Shown: positions 36,176 to 47,731, counted from the first letter of the stretch. The stretch: 64,000 nt of DNA from Pseudomonadota bacterium (GCA_030549795.1 JAUQQO010000009.1:1-64000); one strand, 5' to 3'. The notes: generated by a model not told the origin, from the sequence alone. A program made the numbers and translations.

Positions 36176-37237
36176 TTACGATCCCGGCAGGGCATGCGAG
36201 CTCGTGCGCAGTTCTTCTGCCCGTTCCGCTTGCGGCTGATGGTCGCCGCGATCGAAACCGATCTGCTCGCGTAGGATGAACAGCGGGCGACGCTTCACTT
36301 CGGCGAAGATCCGCCCGAGATATTCGCCGAGCACGCCAAGACCGATGAGCTGCACCCCCGAGAGCAACATGATGGCGACGATGATCGACGGATAACCGGG
36401 AAGATCGGCACCCCACACGAGCGTGCGGACGAGAATCCAACAGCCGAAGGCGATGGCGAGCGCGGAGACGAACAGCCCGAGATAGGACCACACCCGCAAG
36501 GGAATGGTGCTGAAGGCGGTGATCCCGTCGACGGCGTGACGCCAGAGCGACAAGAGGCTGAAGCGCGAGCCGCCATCGGTGCGCTCGCCGACATCGTAGC
36601 TCACCCCGACCTGCTTGAAACCCACCCAGGAATAGAGACCTTTGGTGAAACGGGTGCGCTCTTCCAGTTGGTTCAAGGCATCGACGACCTTACGGTCCAT
36701 GAGCCGGAAATCGCCCGCCCCAAACGGCAAATCGGTCTGGCTCAAAAGCGCGAACAGCCGATAGAAAGCCAAGGACAACCAGCGCCGTAGCACGCCATCG
36801 GTGCGGCGATCGCGACGCTGACCGAAGACCACCTCGAAGCCTTGCCGCCAGAGCTCGACGAAGCGCTCGATGGTCTCGGGAGGATGCTGGAGGTCGGCAT
36901 CCATAAGGACGACGGCGCGTCCGCGCGCGTAGCGCAACCCCGCGGCAAGCGCCGCCTCCTTGCCGAAGTTGCGGCTCAACGAGAGGATCTTGATGCGCGG
37001 ATCGACCGCGCGCAGCAAGCGCAGCATGTCGAGGGTGCCGTCCGTGCTGCCGTCGTCGACGCAGATGATCTCCGCTGGTTCGCCCAGGCGCGCGAGCACA
37101 GCGCAAAGGCGCTCGTGCAAGCGCGCGAGGTTCTTGGCCTCGTTGCGCATCGGCACGACGACGGAAAGCGTGGGCCCGTCGGGCATCCTCTCGACCTGCG
37201 CTGGACGCAAAACAGGCTCCCGCGGGTAAGCGATCAC
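36176..37237 (-). CDS. GtrB/DPMS-like polyprenyl-phosphate glycosyltransferase
   Basis: A 353-residue GT2 enzyme. VSVVVPMRNEAKNL, IICVDDGSTDGT and VLMDADLQHPPE are the catalytic blocks. Two C-terminal helices follow (SYLGLFVSALAIAFGCWILV; SIIVAIMLLSGVQLIGLGVLGEY) with the RIFAEVKRRP end of GtrB/ArnC enzymes. It transfers a sugar from a nucleotide to undecaprenyl phosphate, and GtrA would flip the product. The start is either GTG at 37237, only 4 bp from the divergent deacetylase start, or ATG at 37186; the latter leaves more room for promoters. Confidence 0.92.
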   Translation of the reverse strand: MIAYPREPVLRPAQVERMPDGPTLSVVVPMRNEAKNLARLHERLCAVLARLGEPAEIICVDDGSTDGTLDMLRLLRAVDPRIKILSLSRNFGKEAALAAGLRYARGRAVVLMDADLQHPPETIERFVELWRQGFEVVFGQRRDRRTDGVLRRWLSLAFYRLFALLSQTDLPFGAGDFRLMDRKVVDALNQLEERTRFTKGLYSWVGFKQVGVSYDVGERTDGGSRFSLLSLWRHAVDGITAFSTIPLRVWSYLGLFVSALAIAFGCWILVRTLVWGADLPGYPSIIVAIMLLSGVQLIGLGVLGEYLGRIFAEVKRRPLFILREQIGFDRGDHQPQAERAEELRTSSHALPGS

Positions 37238-37241
37238 GTCA

Positions 37242-38186
37242 ATGGCCTTAAAACACGCATTCTCGACCCTAGGAGCGCGCCCCCTCGTTCTCTGCGCGGA
37301 CGATTACGGCCTGGCACCCGGCGTGGATGCCGGGATCCTCGAGCTCCTCGAAGCCGGACGGCTCTCCGCGGTCTCCTGCATGACCCAAAGCCCGCGCTGG
37401 CCCGAGGCGGCCCGTCTGCTTCGCCCGTGGAGCGGACGGGTGGATTTGGGCTTGCACCTCACGCTCACCGACCAGGAAGCGACAGAGCCGGCACCGCGGC
37501 TCGCTCCCGAGGGACGGCTTCCCACCCTGGCGCGGCTGGCGTGGCTCGTGCGCACTGAAGTGCAGGCGCGCAGCGAAGTGGAACGCGAGCTCGAGCGACA
37601 GCTCGCCGCCTTCGAAGCGGCGCTCGGGCGCCCGCCCGATCACATCGACGGGCACCAGCACGTGCACCTCTTGCCCGGCGTGCGCGAAGCGGTGATCGCA
37701 CAGGCGCAGCGGATCGCGCCGCACCGTCCCGTCTACCTGCGCAGCACCTGGGAGAGGCCGCGGGCGATCGCGAGCCGCGGCGGCGAGCGCGGCAAGGCCC
37801 TCGTGCTCGCGCTTCTCGGTCGCGGTCTGCACCGCAAAGCGGCGGCGGCCGGCATTCCCACCAACGACAGCTTTCGCGGCGTGAGCCGCTTCGCGCCCGG
37901 CCCGCAGTGCCGGGAGGAATTTCGCCGCTTCTTCACCGGTCCGGGCACGCGTCCGCTCGTCATGTGCCATCCCGGCCGGGTCGATCGCGAGCTCGTGCGG
38001 CGCGATCGGTTGACCCAAAGGCGGGAGGACGAGCTGCGCTATCTCGCCAGTCCCACTCTGCTCGCCGATCTCGCCGAAGCGCATGTCTTTCTTGCCCGCT
38101 TCGACGGTACGCCGATAGCCGCGCAGAGCCTCACTAAGGGGGTGAGCCGGCTGCGGCCTACCCTCGTAAGGCCGCGTAACGCGTAG
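37242..38186 (+). CDS. ChbG/HpnK-family (YdjC) carbohydrate deacetylase
   Basis: A 314-residue deacetylase. The metal-binding pattern is seen: CADDYGLAPGVDAGI near the N-terminus, GLHLTLTD, and DHIDGHQHVHLLP. Family members deacetylate chito-oligosaccharides or hopanoid head groups. It is divergent from the GtrB-like gene and could act on the sugar that GtrA/GtrB handle. Nothing else of hopanoid biosynthesis is nearby, so HpnK function is not shown. Confidence 0.87.
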   Translation: MALKHAFSTLGARPLVLCADDYGLAPGVDAGILELLEAGRLSAVSCMTQSPRWPEAARLLRPWSGRVDLGLHLTLTDQEATEPAPRLAPEGRLPTLARLAWLVRTEVQARSEVERELERQLAAFEAALGRPPDHIDGHQHVHLLPGVREAVIAQAQRIAPHRPVYLRSTWERPRAIASRGGERGKALVLALLGRGLHRKAAAAGIPTNDSFRGVSRFAPGPQCREEFRRFFTGPGTRPLVMCHPGRVDRELVRRDRLTQRREDELRYLASPTLLADLAEAHVFLARFDGTPIAAQSLTKGVSRLRPTLVRPRNA

Positions 38187-38306
38187 GAGCCGCTGCATGC
38201 CGCAACCGCACTCAAAGCCGAGCTCGTCGACCGCTTGGAAGGCGGCTGCCGCCCGGCGCACGGAGCAAGCGCCGCACCGTCGAAGCGGCTCTTAAGCTCT
38301 CGCTCC

Positions 38307-38447
38307 ATGCACCCGGGGTTTTTCTTGATCCGCCCACCGCGCGCCGGCGACGGTCCGGTGCCGCGCAATGTTTGGATTCGGCTAGCGCGAGCGCTGGGTG
38401 GGCTTTTTGTCCTTTATCTCCTCGCGACGATGCTCGCGCGGATCTGA
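38307..38447 (+). CDS. Possible small membrane protein (46 residues)
   Basis: A short frame (MHPGFFLIRPPRAGDGPVPR and onward) ends in a single membrane helix (ALGGLFVLYLLATMLARI). No clear ribosome site is seen and no family is recognised. It is listed because the hydrophobic helix is not expected by chance in this arginine-rich composition. Confidence 0.25.
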   Translation: MHPGFFLIRPPRAGDGPVPRNVWIRLARALGGLFVLYLLATMLARI

Positions 38448-38463
38448 TGCCGAAGCCCTCGCA

Positions 38464-40188
<1,725 letters not shown>

Positions 40189-40633
40189 CACACGCCTCCC
40201 CTTTGCCGTGCGGTTAGCTCTGCCCCAAAGCGGGCTCAACTACATCAAAAGAGGACCTGACCTGCGCCCGCGCTGTCTCGTCCTCGGGCGCGGCACAAGG
40301 CGCAGGGAATCGCGCGAAGCCGCCTCGCCTCTGGCCGCTTCGAGCTGTACCGGCGTGGAGCCGGCAGCTCGAGCGGGGCCCTTAGGGCCGCGCGCCGCGC
40401 GCGTTCCGCTACCCATCCTCCGGAAGCGCTCGGCCGAGAACGCAGGTGCCCGCGCGGTCTTCTCAAAAATCTCGAAATGGCGGCTATCGCGCCGCGCGCG
40501 AAAGACGGCAGAGCAGAGCGCCGATCCTTAAACGGCTGGGCTTCAGGCTTTCGAGCATGGTTCCTTTGACAAGCGGGCTCGATCTCTGCCAGCCTCGCAT
40601 CGCGCCAGGATCGCCAACCCGAAGGCAGCAACC
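40189..40633. other. Divergent promoter region between dehydratase and dehydrogenase
   Basis: No gene is supportable in 445 bp. A perfect TTGACA at 40566-40571 lies about 63 bases before the dehydrogenase ATG and may be its -35 box, but no good -10 box is visible. A run rich in CGCGC separates it from the dehydratase. Confidence 0.55.
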
Positions 40634-41686
40634 ATGCCCGAGCATCGCATCGCGGTCATCCCGGGAGACGGCATCGGCAAGGAGGTCGTGCCCGAAGGCC
40701 TGCGCTGCCTCGAAAAAGCCGCCGCGCGCTTCGGCTTCGCGCTCGCCTTTAAAGAGTTCGACTGGGGCTGCGGCTATTTCGAGCGCCACGGGCGCATGAT
40801 GCCGGAAGACGGGCTCGGCCAATTGCGCCAGTTCGACGCCATCTATTTGGGAGCGGTCGGCTGGCCCACGGTCCCCGACCATGTCTCCTTGTGGGGCCTT
40901 CTCATCCCCATCCGCCGCCGCTTCGAGCAATATGTGAACCTGCGCCCCGTGCGGCTGTTTTCCGGCGTGCCGTCGCCCCTTGCGCAGCGTCGCCCGATCG
41001 ACTTCGTCATCGTGCGCGAAAATTGCGAGGGCGAATATTCCGAGATCGGCGGTCGGCTCTACCAGGGAACAGAAGCCGAAATGGCAATACAGACCGCGGT
41101 CTTCACCCGCCGCGGCGTCGACCGTATCTTACGCTTCGCTTTCGAGCTCGCCAAATCGCGGCCAAAGCGACATCTCACTTCAGCCACCAAATCCAACGGC
41201 ATCATCCACACCATGCCGTTTTGGGACGAGCGTTTCAAGGCGATCGCAGCACTCTACCCGGAAGTCGAAACCGCGCAGTACCACATCGACATCTTGTGCG
41301 CGCATTTCGTGCGCTTTCCCGAGCGCTTTGATGTCGTCGTCGCCTCCAACCTCTTCGGCGACATTCTCTCCGATCTCGGGCCTGCGGTGACGGGCACGAT
41401 CGGCATCGCCCCTTCCGCGAACCTCAACCCCGAGCGCGAATATCCCTCGATGTTCGAACCGGTGCACGGCAGCGCCCCCGACATCGCCGGCAAGAAAATC
41501 GCCAACCCGATCGGCCAGATCTGGTCGGGAGCCCTCATGCTCGATCATCTGGGCTATCGGGATGCCGCGCAGGCGATCGTGGCGGCGATCGAGCGGGTGC
41601 TCGCTTCCGGCCGCGTCCTCACCCCGGACATGGGCGGCGAGGCGAGCACCGAAGAGCTCGGCAAAGCGATCGCAAGCGAAATTTAA
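40634..41686 (+). CDS. Tartrate / D-malate dehydrogenase (TtuC/DmlA type)
   Basis: A 350-residue NAD-dependent beta-decarboxylating dehydrogenase. IPGDGIGKEVVPEGL at the N-terminus, the substrate Arg/Lys block VNLRPVRLF, VRENCEGEYSEIGG, and the metal-binding Asp triplet in DILCAHFVRFP and SNLFGDILSDL all fit. YQGTEAEMAIQTAVFTR separates the tartrate/malate branch from leucine-pathway enzymes. It lies 12 bp before a cupin gene on the same strand. Confidence 0.92.
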   Translation: MPEHRIAVIPGDGIGKEVVPEGLRCLEKAAARFGFALAFKEFDWGCGYFERHGRMMPEDGLGQLRQFDAIYLGAVGWPTVPDHVSLWGLLIPIRRRFEQYVNLRPVRLFSGVPSPLAQRRPIDFVIVRENCEGEYSEIGGRLYQGTEAEMAIQTAVFTRRGVDRILRFAFELAKSRPKRHLTSATKSNGIIHTMPFWDERFKAIAALYPEVETAQYHIDILCAHFVRFPERFDVVVASNLFGDILSDLGPAVTGTIGIAPSANLNPEREYPSMFEPVHGSAPDIAGKKIANPIGQIWSGALMLDHLGYRDAAQAIVAAIERVLASGRVLTPDMGGEASTEELGKAIASEI

Positions 41687-41698
41687 AGGAACGCGAAG

Positions 41699-42181
41699 AT
41701 GGCCGAGATCCCCACCTTCGCCGCCTTTGTCGCCGCCCCCGAGATCGACGAACGCTTCAGCTTTCCCGAGCTCGGGATCGAGCAGCGGCTGCGTATCCCC
41801 GCTGCCGCCACCGGGGGACAATTGTGCCTGGTCGAGCAGATCTGCGCCCCCGGCAAGGGACCGCCGCGGCACGTACACATCCGGCAGACGGAGGTACTGC
41901 GCATCCTCGAGGGCGACTTCATGCTCGAGATCGACGGTGCCCCCATCCCCGCACCGCAGGGCACGGTGGCGGTGATCCCACCGGGTCGACCGCACGCGTT
42001 TATCAATCGGAGCTCTGCGACCGGACGCGTACTGTTCCTGCTCACGCCCGGCAGCGACCTCGCTGCCTTTTTCCGCACGCTTAAGGAGCTTTCAGCCGCC
42101 GGCCCGCTCGATCGGGAGCGCTGGAACGAGGCACTCGCCGCCTTCGGCTTTGCGATCACCGGACCGCCGATGGAGGCGTGA
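41699..42181 (+). CDS. Cupin-domain protein
   Basis: A 160-residue single cupin. The metal-binding motif 1 appears as PPRHVHIRQTEVLRILEGDF (two His and a Glu), and motif 2 as IPPGRPHAFINR. It is co-transcribed with the dehydrogenase. Cupins next to sugar-acid enzymes are often isomerases, sensors or dioxygenases; the function here is unknown. Confidence 0.88.
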   Translation: MAEIPTFAAFVAAPEIDERFSFPELGIEQRLRIPAAATGGQLCLVEQICAPGKGPPRHVHIRQTEVLRILEGDFMLEIDGAPIPAPQGTVAVIPPGRPHAFINRSSATGRVLFLLTPGSDLAAFFRTLKELSAAGPLDRERWNEALAAFGFAITGPPMEA

Positions 42182-42258
42182 TCGACGCATAAGGCTGACG
42201 CGTCCAACTCGAGATGCTCGGGCTCGGACGCACGAGCGCGTCGAGGCGCGCGCTCTGC

Positions 42259-42591
42259 TCAATGCCCCGGTGGATGACCGTGGGTTTGCTCGTAGGCTTT
42301 CTCGAACAGCTTCTGCTTCTCCGGGCTCGCCTCGGTCTGGTAGCGCGCCTTCCACTCCTCATAGGGCATGCCGTAGACGATCTCGCGCGCGATCTCATAG
42401 TCGATGGGGAGCCCTTTTTCCTGCGCTGCCGCCGCGTACCATTTGGCAAGGCAATTGCGACAAAATCCGGCGAGATTCATGAGATCGATGTTCTGCACGT
42501 CCGTGCGCTTGCGCAAATGATCCACAAGCGCGCGGAAGGCAGCGGCCTCGAGCTCGATGCGGGTCTTGTCGTCGATCGGCGGCACGGCCAT
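42259..42591 (-). CDS. DUF1244 family protein
   Basis: A 110-residue protein with the DUF1244 signature: AFRALVDHLRKRTDVQNIDLMNLAGFCRNCLAKW and IVYGMPYEEWKARYQ. The two Cys in FCRNCLAKW are conserved. ATG chosen after GGGAGA; the ORF extends upstream but is not family-like there. The family is widespread in alphaproteobacteria and has no known role. It converges on the cupin gene. Confidence 0.9.
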   Translation of the reverse strand: MAVPPIDDKTRIELEAAAFRALVDHLRKRTDVQNIDLMNLAGFCRNCLAKWYAAAAQEKGLPIDYEIAREIVYGMPYEEWKARYQTEASPEKQKLFEKAYEQTHGHPPGH

Positions 42592-42706
42592 CGAAGCTCT
42601 CCCAGGCGCAATCGGCCACACCTGATATGGCACGCGCGACCGCAGGCTCAATAGCTCCCACGCCCACCCACGCGTTCGCAGCGACACACGACGATGCACC
42701 CCGGCC

Positions 42707-45685
42707 TCAGCCCTGGACGCGCGGCAGAACCCGCACTTCGAGCCGGCGCTGCGGATCGAGGTAGCGGGCGGCGAGCGCAGCCAGCTCAGCCGCCGAGAAG
42801 CTCTTCAACTCCGCTTCGAGCGCGAGCGGGCGCGCGAGCTTGAAGGGATGCTGGTGACGACCGGCGAGCACGCCGTCCAGCCAAAAGCCATTCGAGGCCA
42901 AGAGCCGTGCAAGGCGCGCAAGGCGCGGCTCGAGCACGCGCGCGAGCTCTTCGGCGCCGATCGGGCGCCCGCGCAGCTCCTCGAGCAGCGCGTGCAGCTG
43001 CGGTCGGATCTCGTCGATCCGATCCACCGGCAGATCGAGTTGCACCACGAGCCGACCGCGATCCGGAACGACGAGCGAGGCGGCGTGCGCCACCCGCGGA
43101 GCGTAAGTCGCACCCAGCCGCTCGCGCACGAGTGTGCGCACCCGCTCGCGCAGCACATCGGCGAGAAGCTCGAGGCCGAGCGCGCGGCGCGGATCGCGCC
43201 CGTCGGTGGTCTGTTGGTAGACGAGCAGCAGGGCCTGGTCGGCGGCACCGCCGTGGGTGAACGCGACGCTGCCGGTCGGGATCGTGGCGGGTGGCAGCGG
43301 AGCCGGCAACGCGACGCCGGAGGCGTTGAGATGGGCGAGCGTGCGGGAGACCGCGTCGATCGCATCCTCCGGGTCGACATCGCCTACGATCGCGATATCG
43401 ATCGGCCCCGAGGCGATTTCGGCCGCAAGCCAGGCGCGCAGTTCGGCGAGCGTGCGCGCTTCGGCCTCCGCCCGCTCGGGCAGACCAAAGCGCGGATCGC
43501 CGCCATTCAACAGCCGCGCCAGCGGACCGTCGAGGACGGCCGAAGCGACGGTCTCGAGACGGCGGTAGGTGGCCTCGAGCCGCCGGCGCCAGGCCGGCAG
43601 GATATCGGCGCGCAGACCCGGATCTTCGAGCTGAGCCCGCGCGAGTACAAGCGCCGTGAGCAGATGCTGCGGGGCGGTCTCGATCGTCAGCACGAGCGCA
43701 TCTTCTTGGATCGCGAAGGAGGCGCGGATGCGCTTGTCCGCGAGAAAACGGCCGAGCTCTTCAGCCGAATGCCGCCCGAGCCCACCTGCAAGGAATGCCT
43801 CCTCGAGCAAGATGTCGAGACCCGGTTTGTCGAGCGGCAGGCCGAGGCGGCCGCGCCCGAAGCGGATGGCGACCCGCACGGTTCCGGCCTCGAAGTCGGT
43901 GCGCTTGACATCCAACCGCACGCCGCCCGCGAATTGGACGGCGGTGACATCCAGCGCCTCGAGGCGGCTGCGGTCGATGATGGGCGCCGGCACTGCAGCC
44001 GGAGCGTAGGCGAGCGTGACGACCGCCACCGCCTTCGGCGGGTCGACCGCGACCCGCTCCGATTCGCGCCAGGCGGCTTCGACCGCGCCGGCGACCGCCC
44101 CCTCTCCCATCGCCGGCACTTCGGGCAGGACGAGTTCGATAAGCGGCCCCGAACCCGAGAAGAGACGCGCGATCGCGGCTTCAAGAGCAGCCTCGTCGAT
44201 CCCCTCCACGAGCGCGTCGAAGAGCGCGCGCTCAGCTTCAGGGGCCAAGAGCACGCGCTCGTAGCGCGCCGAGCGCAGGATGGTCTCGACGAGGCTGCGC
44301 GAGCTCCGGGTCGAGGCCGTGCGGATGCGGTCCTCGAGCGCAGCACGGCGCACGGCCAAAGCTTCTGCGCGCTCTTCCGGCAACACGCCGAAGCTGCGCA
44401 GCCGGCGCAGCTCCTGCTCGAGCGTCGCAAGCGCCTCCGCCCAGCGGCTGGGCTCGATCGCAGCGCGCAGGATGGTTTCCTCGGCGATATCGCGCCAGCT
44501 GTCGGTTGCCATCCCGGCGCTCGTGAAGGGGGCCTCGGGGCGCGCGGCGATGCGCTCGAGCCGGCGCTCGAGCGCGTGCGTGACCACGAATTCGGCCAAG
44601 GCCTCGGCGCGCAAGGCACGCGAATCCGGCCGCGGATCGAAGGGGCGGTTGAAGCTCACGGCAAGGCTCGCCGGCAAACCCTTCTCGATCGCAACGCGCA
44701 CAGCGAGCCCCCGCGGTAACGGCGCAGTGCGCGCGATCGCGCGCGGCGGCGCCTCGAGGCGGGGCAGATGGGCGAAATGCGCCGCGATGCGCTCGGCCAC
44801 CGCAGCGGGGTCGACATCGCCCGCTATCGCAACGATCATGCGGTCGGGGCGGTAGAAGCGGCGGTAGAGCTCGACCAGCCGAGCACGCGGGGCGGTACGG
44901 ATCACCTCCGGCTCGCCGATCGGCAGCCGATGTGGGACGAGCGTGCCGGGCAGACGGAAGGCGAGCGACTGCTCGAACAACCGCTGGCGCGGGGTGGCGC
45001 GGATGCGCGCTTCGGCGAGCACCACCCCGCGCTCGGCCTCCAGTTCCGCTTCCGGGATCATCAGCCCGCCGGCGATCTCGGCGAGCACGAACAGCGCCGT
45101 ATCGAGCGCCTCCGCGCTGGCGCGCGGGACTTCGAGCATATAAACGGTCGTCTCGAAATCGACCCGCGCGTTGGTATCGGCGCCGAAGGAAAGCCCAACG
45201 CTCCTCAAAAGCGGCAACAGTTCCCCCGGCGGGATGCGCGCCGAGCCGCGAAAGGCCATGTGCTCGAGGAGGTGCACGAGGCCCCGCTCGTCCTCGCGCT
45301 CATCGAGCGAGCCGACTTCGACCATCAAGCGCAGGCTCGCCCCGCCGGGTGGGGTGGCATTCGGCACCACCGCCCAGCGCAGCCCATTGTCGAGCCGCCC
45401 CCAGACGATCCGCGGGTCGGGCTCGGGCAGATCGGCGGCGCGGATCGGCCAGGGCTTTTCTGCCGCGCCCGAAACCGCCGCCCAAAGCGCGACGATCACC
45501 GCGATCAGCCCGCCCAAAAGCCCGCGTCCGAGGCCGGCACGGCTGAGCCAAAGCGGCCTTTGCTGCACGAGCCGGGCCAAGCGGGTGCACGGCCGATGCG
45601 GTGCTGCCGCTCGCCTAGATCCGCGCGCAGGTGGATCGCGAAGCACAGAGCGCATGGCGAGCATCCGAAGCGACGATGCGCTCAA
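42707..45685 (-). CDS. M16-family (pitrilysin-like) zinc metallopeptidase with two M16 domains
   Basis: A 992-residue peptidase. The inverted zinc motif HLLEH (138-142) is followed by the third ligand Glu in EAELEAERGVVLAE. The first M16 pair covers about 90-540. The second covers about 560-990 and lacks HxxEH, as usual for the structural half. A membrane or signal helix (LLGGLIAVIVALWAAVSG, about 56-73) implies periplasmic action. The N-terminus before the helix is long and basic, so the true start may be one of the later Met codons (8 or 11). Possible job: degradation of short peptides in the envelope. Confidence 0.9.
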   Translation of the reverse strand: MSASSLRMLAMRSVLRDPPARGSRRAAAPHRPCTRLARLVQQRPLWLSRAGLGRGLLGGLIAVIVALWAAVSGAAEKPWPIRAADLPEPDPRIVWGRLDNGLRWAVVPNATPPGGASLRLMVEVGSLDEREDERGLVHLLEHMAFRGSARIPPGELLPLLRSVGLSFGADTNARVDFETTVYMLEVPRASAEALDTALFVLAEIAGGLMIPEAELEAERGVVLAEARIRATPRQRLFEQSLAFRLPGTLVPHRLPIGEPEVIRTAPRARLVELYRRFYRPDRMIVAIAGDVDPAAVAERIAAHFAHLPRLEAPPRAIARTAPLPRGLAVRVAIEKGLPASLAVSFNRPFDPRPDSRALRAEALAEFVVTHALERRLERIAARPEAPFTSAGMATDSWRDIAEETILRAAIEPSRWAEALATLEQELRRLRSFGVLPEERAEALAVRRAALEDRIRTASTRSSRSLVETILRSARYERVLLAPEAERALFDALVEGIDEAALEAAIARLFSGSGPLIELVLPEVPAMGEGAVAGAVEAAWRESERVAVDPPKAVAVVTLAYAPAAVPAPIIDRSRLEALDVTAVQFAGGVRLDVKRTDFEAGTVRVAIRFGRGRLGLPLDKPGLDILLEEAFLAGGLGRHSAEELGRFLADKRIRASFAIQEDALVLTIETAPQHLLTALVLARAQLEDPGLRADILPAWRRRLEATYRRLETVASAVLDGPLARLLNGGDPRFGLPERAEAEARTLAELRAWLAAEIASGPIDIAIVGDVDPEDAIDAVSRTLAHLNASGVALPAPLPPATIPTGSVAFTHGGAADQALLLVYQQTTDGRDPRRALGLELLADVLRERVRTLVRERLGATYAPRVAHAASLVVPDRGRLVVQLDLPVDRIDEIRPQLHALLEELRGRPIGAEELARVLEPRLARLARLLASNGFWLDGVLAGRHQHPFKLARPLALEAELKSFSAAELAALAARYLDPQRRLEVRVLPRVQG

Positions 45686-45808
45686 GGATAGCTCGAACCG
45701 CCACCGCTTCCAGAGCTGCGGGCGAAGATGCGCGCACCCTAGCCGCCTTGTCCGCTGAGCCTTGGTTCGTGCGCGTGTAAGAGCGCAGCGGGAAGACGAG
45801 CGTGCGGC

Positions 45809-47644
45809 TCAGCTCGTTTCGGCGCGCGCCGCTTTCGCGGCCCGCTCCGCCTCTTCGCGCAGCTTCTCGCGCGCCACATGGTCGAGCATGATGTGCAGTT
45901 CCTTAAGCTGCTTTTCGCTTACGGGCGAGGGTGCGCCCAACAACAGCTCCTCGGCGCGCTGCGAGAGTGGGAAGGCGGTGATCTCGCGCAGATTCGGCAC
46001 ATCTGCGAGCAGCATCACGATGCGGTCGAGACCCGGCGCGATGCCGCCGTGCGGCGGGGCACCATAGCGCAGGGCACGCATCATGCCAGCAAACCGACGC
46101 TCGAGGTCTTCGCGCGTGTAACCAGCGATCGCGAAGGCTTTTTCCATGATCTCCGGGCGATGGTTGCGGATCGCACCCGATGACAGCTCGACGCCGTTGC
46201 ACACGATGTCGTACTGATAGGCTTTGATCTCGAGAGGATCTTTGGTGAGAAGCGCCTCGAGCCCGCCCTGCGGCATGGAAAAGGGATTGTGGGAGAAGGT
46301 GATCTTCTTTTCCTCTTCGTCCCATTCGTACATGGGGAAGTCGACCACCCAGCAGAAGCGGAAGGTTCGCTTTTCGATGAGATCGAGTTGGCGGCCGACC
46401 TCCTGGCGCACCGCACCGGCGAGCTTGGCAGCCTGTTTGGGTTTGGCGCAGACGAAAAAGACGGCATCGCCGAGCTCAAGACCCGCCGCCGCGCGCAAGC
46501 GGCTAAGGCGCTCCTCGTCGAGGAACTTGGCTATGGGGCCGCGCGGCCCGCTCTCTTCAAAAGCGATCCACGCAAGACCCGCAGCGCCTTGCGTTTGTGC
46601 GAAGGCGACCATGCCATCGAAGAAACTGCGCGGGCGTCCGACCGCGCCGGGAGCGGGTATCGCGCGCACCACCGCCCCTTCCTCGATCGCGGAAGCGAAG
46701 ACCTTAAAAGCCGAGCCGCGGAAGATCGCGCTCACATCGGCAATGCGGATCGGATTGCGCAAATCTGGCTTGTCGGTGCCATAATAGAGCAGCGCATCTT
46801 CGTACGTAATGCGCGGAAACGGTGCCGGGCTCACCGTCCAGCCCGGTTTCTTATGCTCCTCGAACACCCCGACCATCACGGGCTCGATGGCGGCGAACAC
46901 GTCTTCTTGGGTGACGAACGCCATTTCGACATCGAGCTGGTAGAACTCACCGGGGCTTCGATCGGCGCGCGCGTCTTCATCGCGAAAACAGGGCGCGATC
47001 TGGAAATAGCGATCGAAACCCGAGATCATGTAGAGCTGCTTGTATTGCTGCGGCGCTTGCGGCAGCGCGTAGAATTTGCCGGGATGCAGGCGCGAGGGCA
47101 CGAGGAAGTCGCGCGCTCCTTCCGGGCTCGAGGCGGTGAGGATGGGCGTTTGCAACTCGATGAAGCCCTGCTCGTGCATGAGCCGCCGGATGGTGCGGAT
47201 CACCGCCGAGCGCAGGCGGATGTTGCGCTGCATCACCTCGCGGCGCAGATCGAGGAAACGGTAGCGCAGCCGCAATTCTTCGGGCTGCTCGCGATCGGTG
47301 TTGACCTGGATCGGCAAGGGATCGGCAAGCGAGAGCACTTCGAGCGCATCCGCTGCGAGCTCGACCTCTCCCGTAGCCAGCTCGGGATTTACGGTCTCAG
47401 GCGGCCGCGCCACGATGCGTCCGGTAATCGAAACCACGCTCTCAAGGCGCAGCCGCTCGGCCTCGGCGAAAAACGGCCGATCGGGATAGACCACCACCTG
47501 AGTGATCCCGGTGTGGTCGCGCAGATCGAGGAAGAGCAGGCCGCCGTGGTCGCGCTTGCGGTGGATCCAACCCGCGAGTTTGACGGTCGAACCGATATGT
47601 TCGGGGCGCGGTTCGCCGCAACGGTGGGTACGATAGCGGTGCAT
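45809..47644 (-). CDS. aspS: Aspartyl-tRNA synthetase, probably non-discriminating
   Basis: A 611-residue class II synthetase. Anticodon-binding OB-fold ([17 protein letters not shown]), motif 2 ([23 protein letters not shown]) and motif 3 ([14 protein letters not shown]) are present. His at position 33 in the RDHGG loop corresponds to the His that marks non-discriminating AspRS (which also charges tRNA-Asn), where discriminating enzymes such as that of E. coli have Leu. This predicts use of the GatCAB amidotransferase route for Asn-tRNA; it was not tested here. It ends 123 bp from the M16 gene. Confidence 0.94.
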   Translation of the reverse strand: MHRYRTHRCGEPRPEHIGSTVKLAGWIHRKRDHGGLLFLDLRDHTGITQVVVYPDRPFFAEAERLRLESVVSITGRIVARPPETVNPELATGEVELAADALEVLSLADPLPIQVNTDREQPEELRLRYRFLDLRREVMQRNIRLRSAVIRTIRRLMHEQGFIELQTPILTASSPEGARDFLVPSRLHPGKFYALPQAPQQYKQLYMISGFDRYFQIAPCFRDEDARADRSPGEFYQLDVEMAFVTQEDVFAAIEPVMVGVFEEHKKPGWTVSPAPFPRITYEDALLYYGTDKPDLRNPIRIADVSAIFRGSAFKVFASAIEEGAVVRAIPAPGAVGRPRSFFDGMVAFAQTQGAAGLAWIAFEESGPRGPIAKFLDEERLSRLRAAAGLELGDAVFFVCAKPKQAAKLAGAVRQEVGRQLDLIEKRTFRFCWVVDFPMYEWDEEEKKITFSHNPFSMPQGGLEALLTKDPLEIKAYQYDIVCNGVELSSGAIRNHRPEIMEKAFAIAGYTREDLERRFAGMMRALRYGAPPHGGIAPGLDRIVMLLADVPNLREITAFPLSQRAEELLLGAPSPVSEKQLKELHIMLDHVAREKLREEAERAAKAARAETS

Positions 47645-47707
47645 GGCTGGCCTCGATAGGAAGGGGCCTGCGCGGCCCGGCGCAGAAGGTCACCGGGCAC
47701 AACGAGC

Positions 47708-47731
47708 TGTCAAGGCGACCGCGCGGTCGCC
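47708..47731 (-). promoter_or_regulatory. TTGACA box with adjoining 18-bp perfect palindrome (aspS/nit intergenic)
   Basis: On the minus strand a perfect -35 sequence TTGACA (47708-47713) lies about 65 nt before the aspS ATG. Directly next to it is GGCGACCGCGCGGTCGCC (47714-47731), an 18-bp perfect palindrome. The likely reading is a repressor or activator site over the aspS promoter, possibly shared with the divergent amidase gene. No convincing -10 box follows. Confidence 0.45.

Noticed and set aside
42848-44719. 623-codon frame opposite the M16 peptidase
   Set aside because: Antisense shadow of a gene with clear motifs; no start signal or domain.
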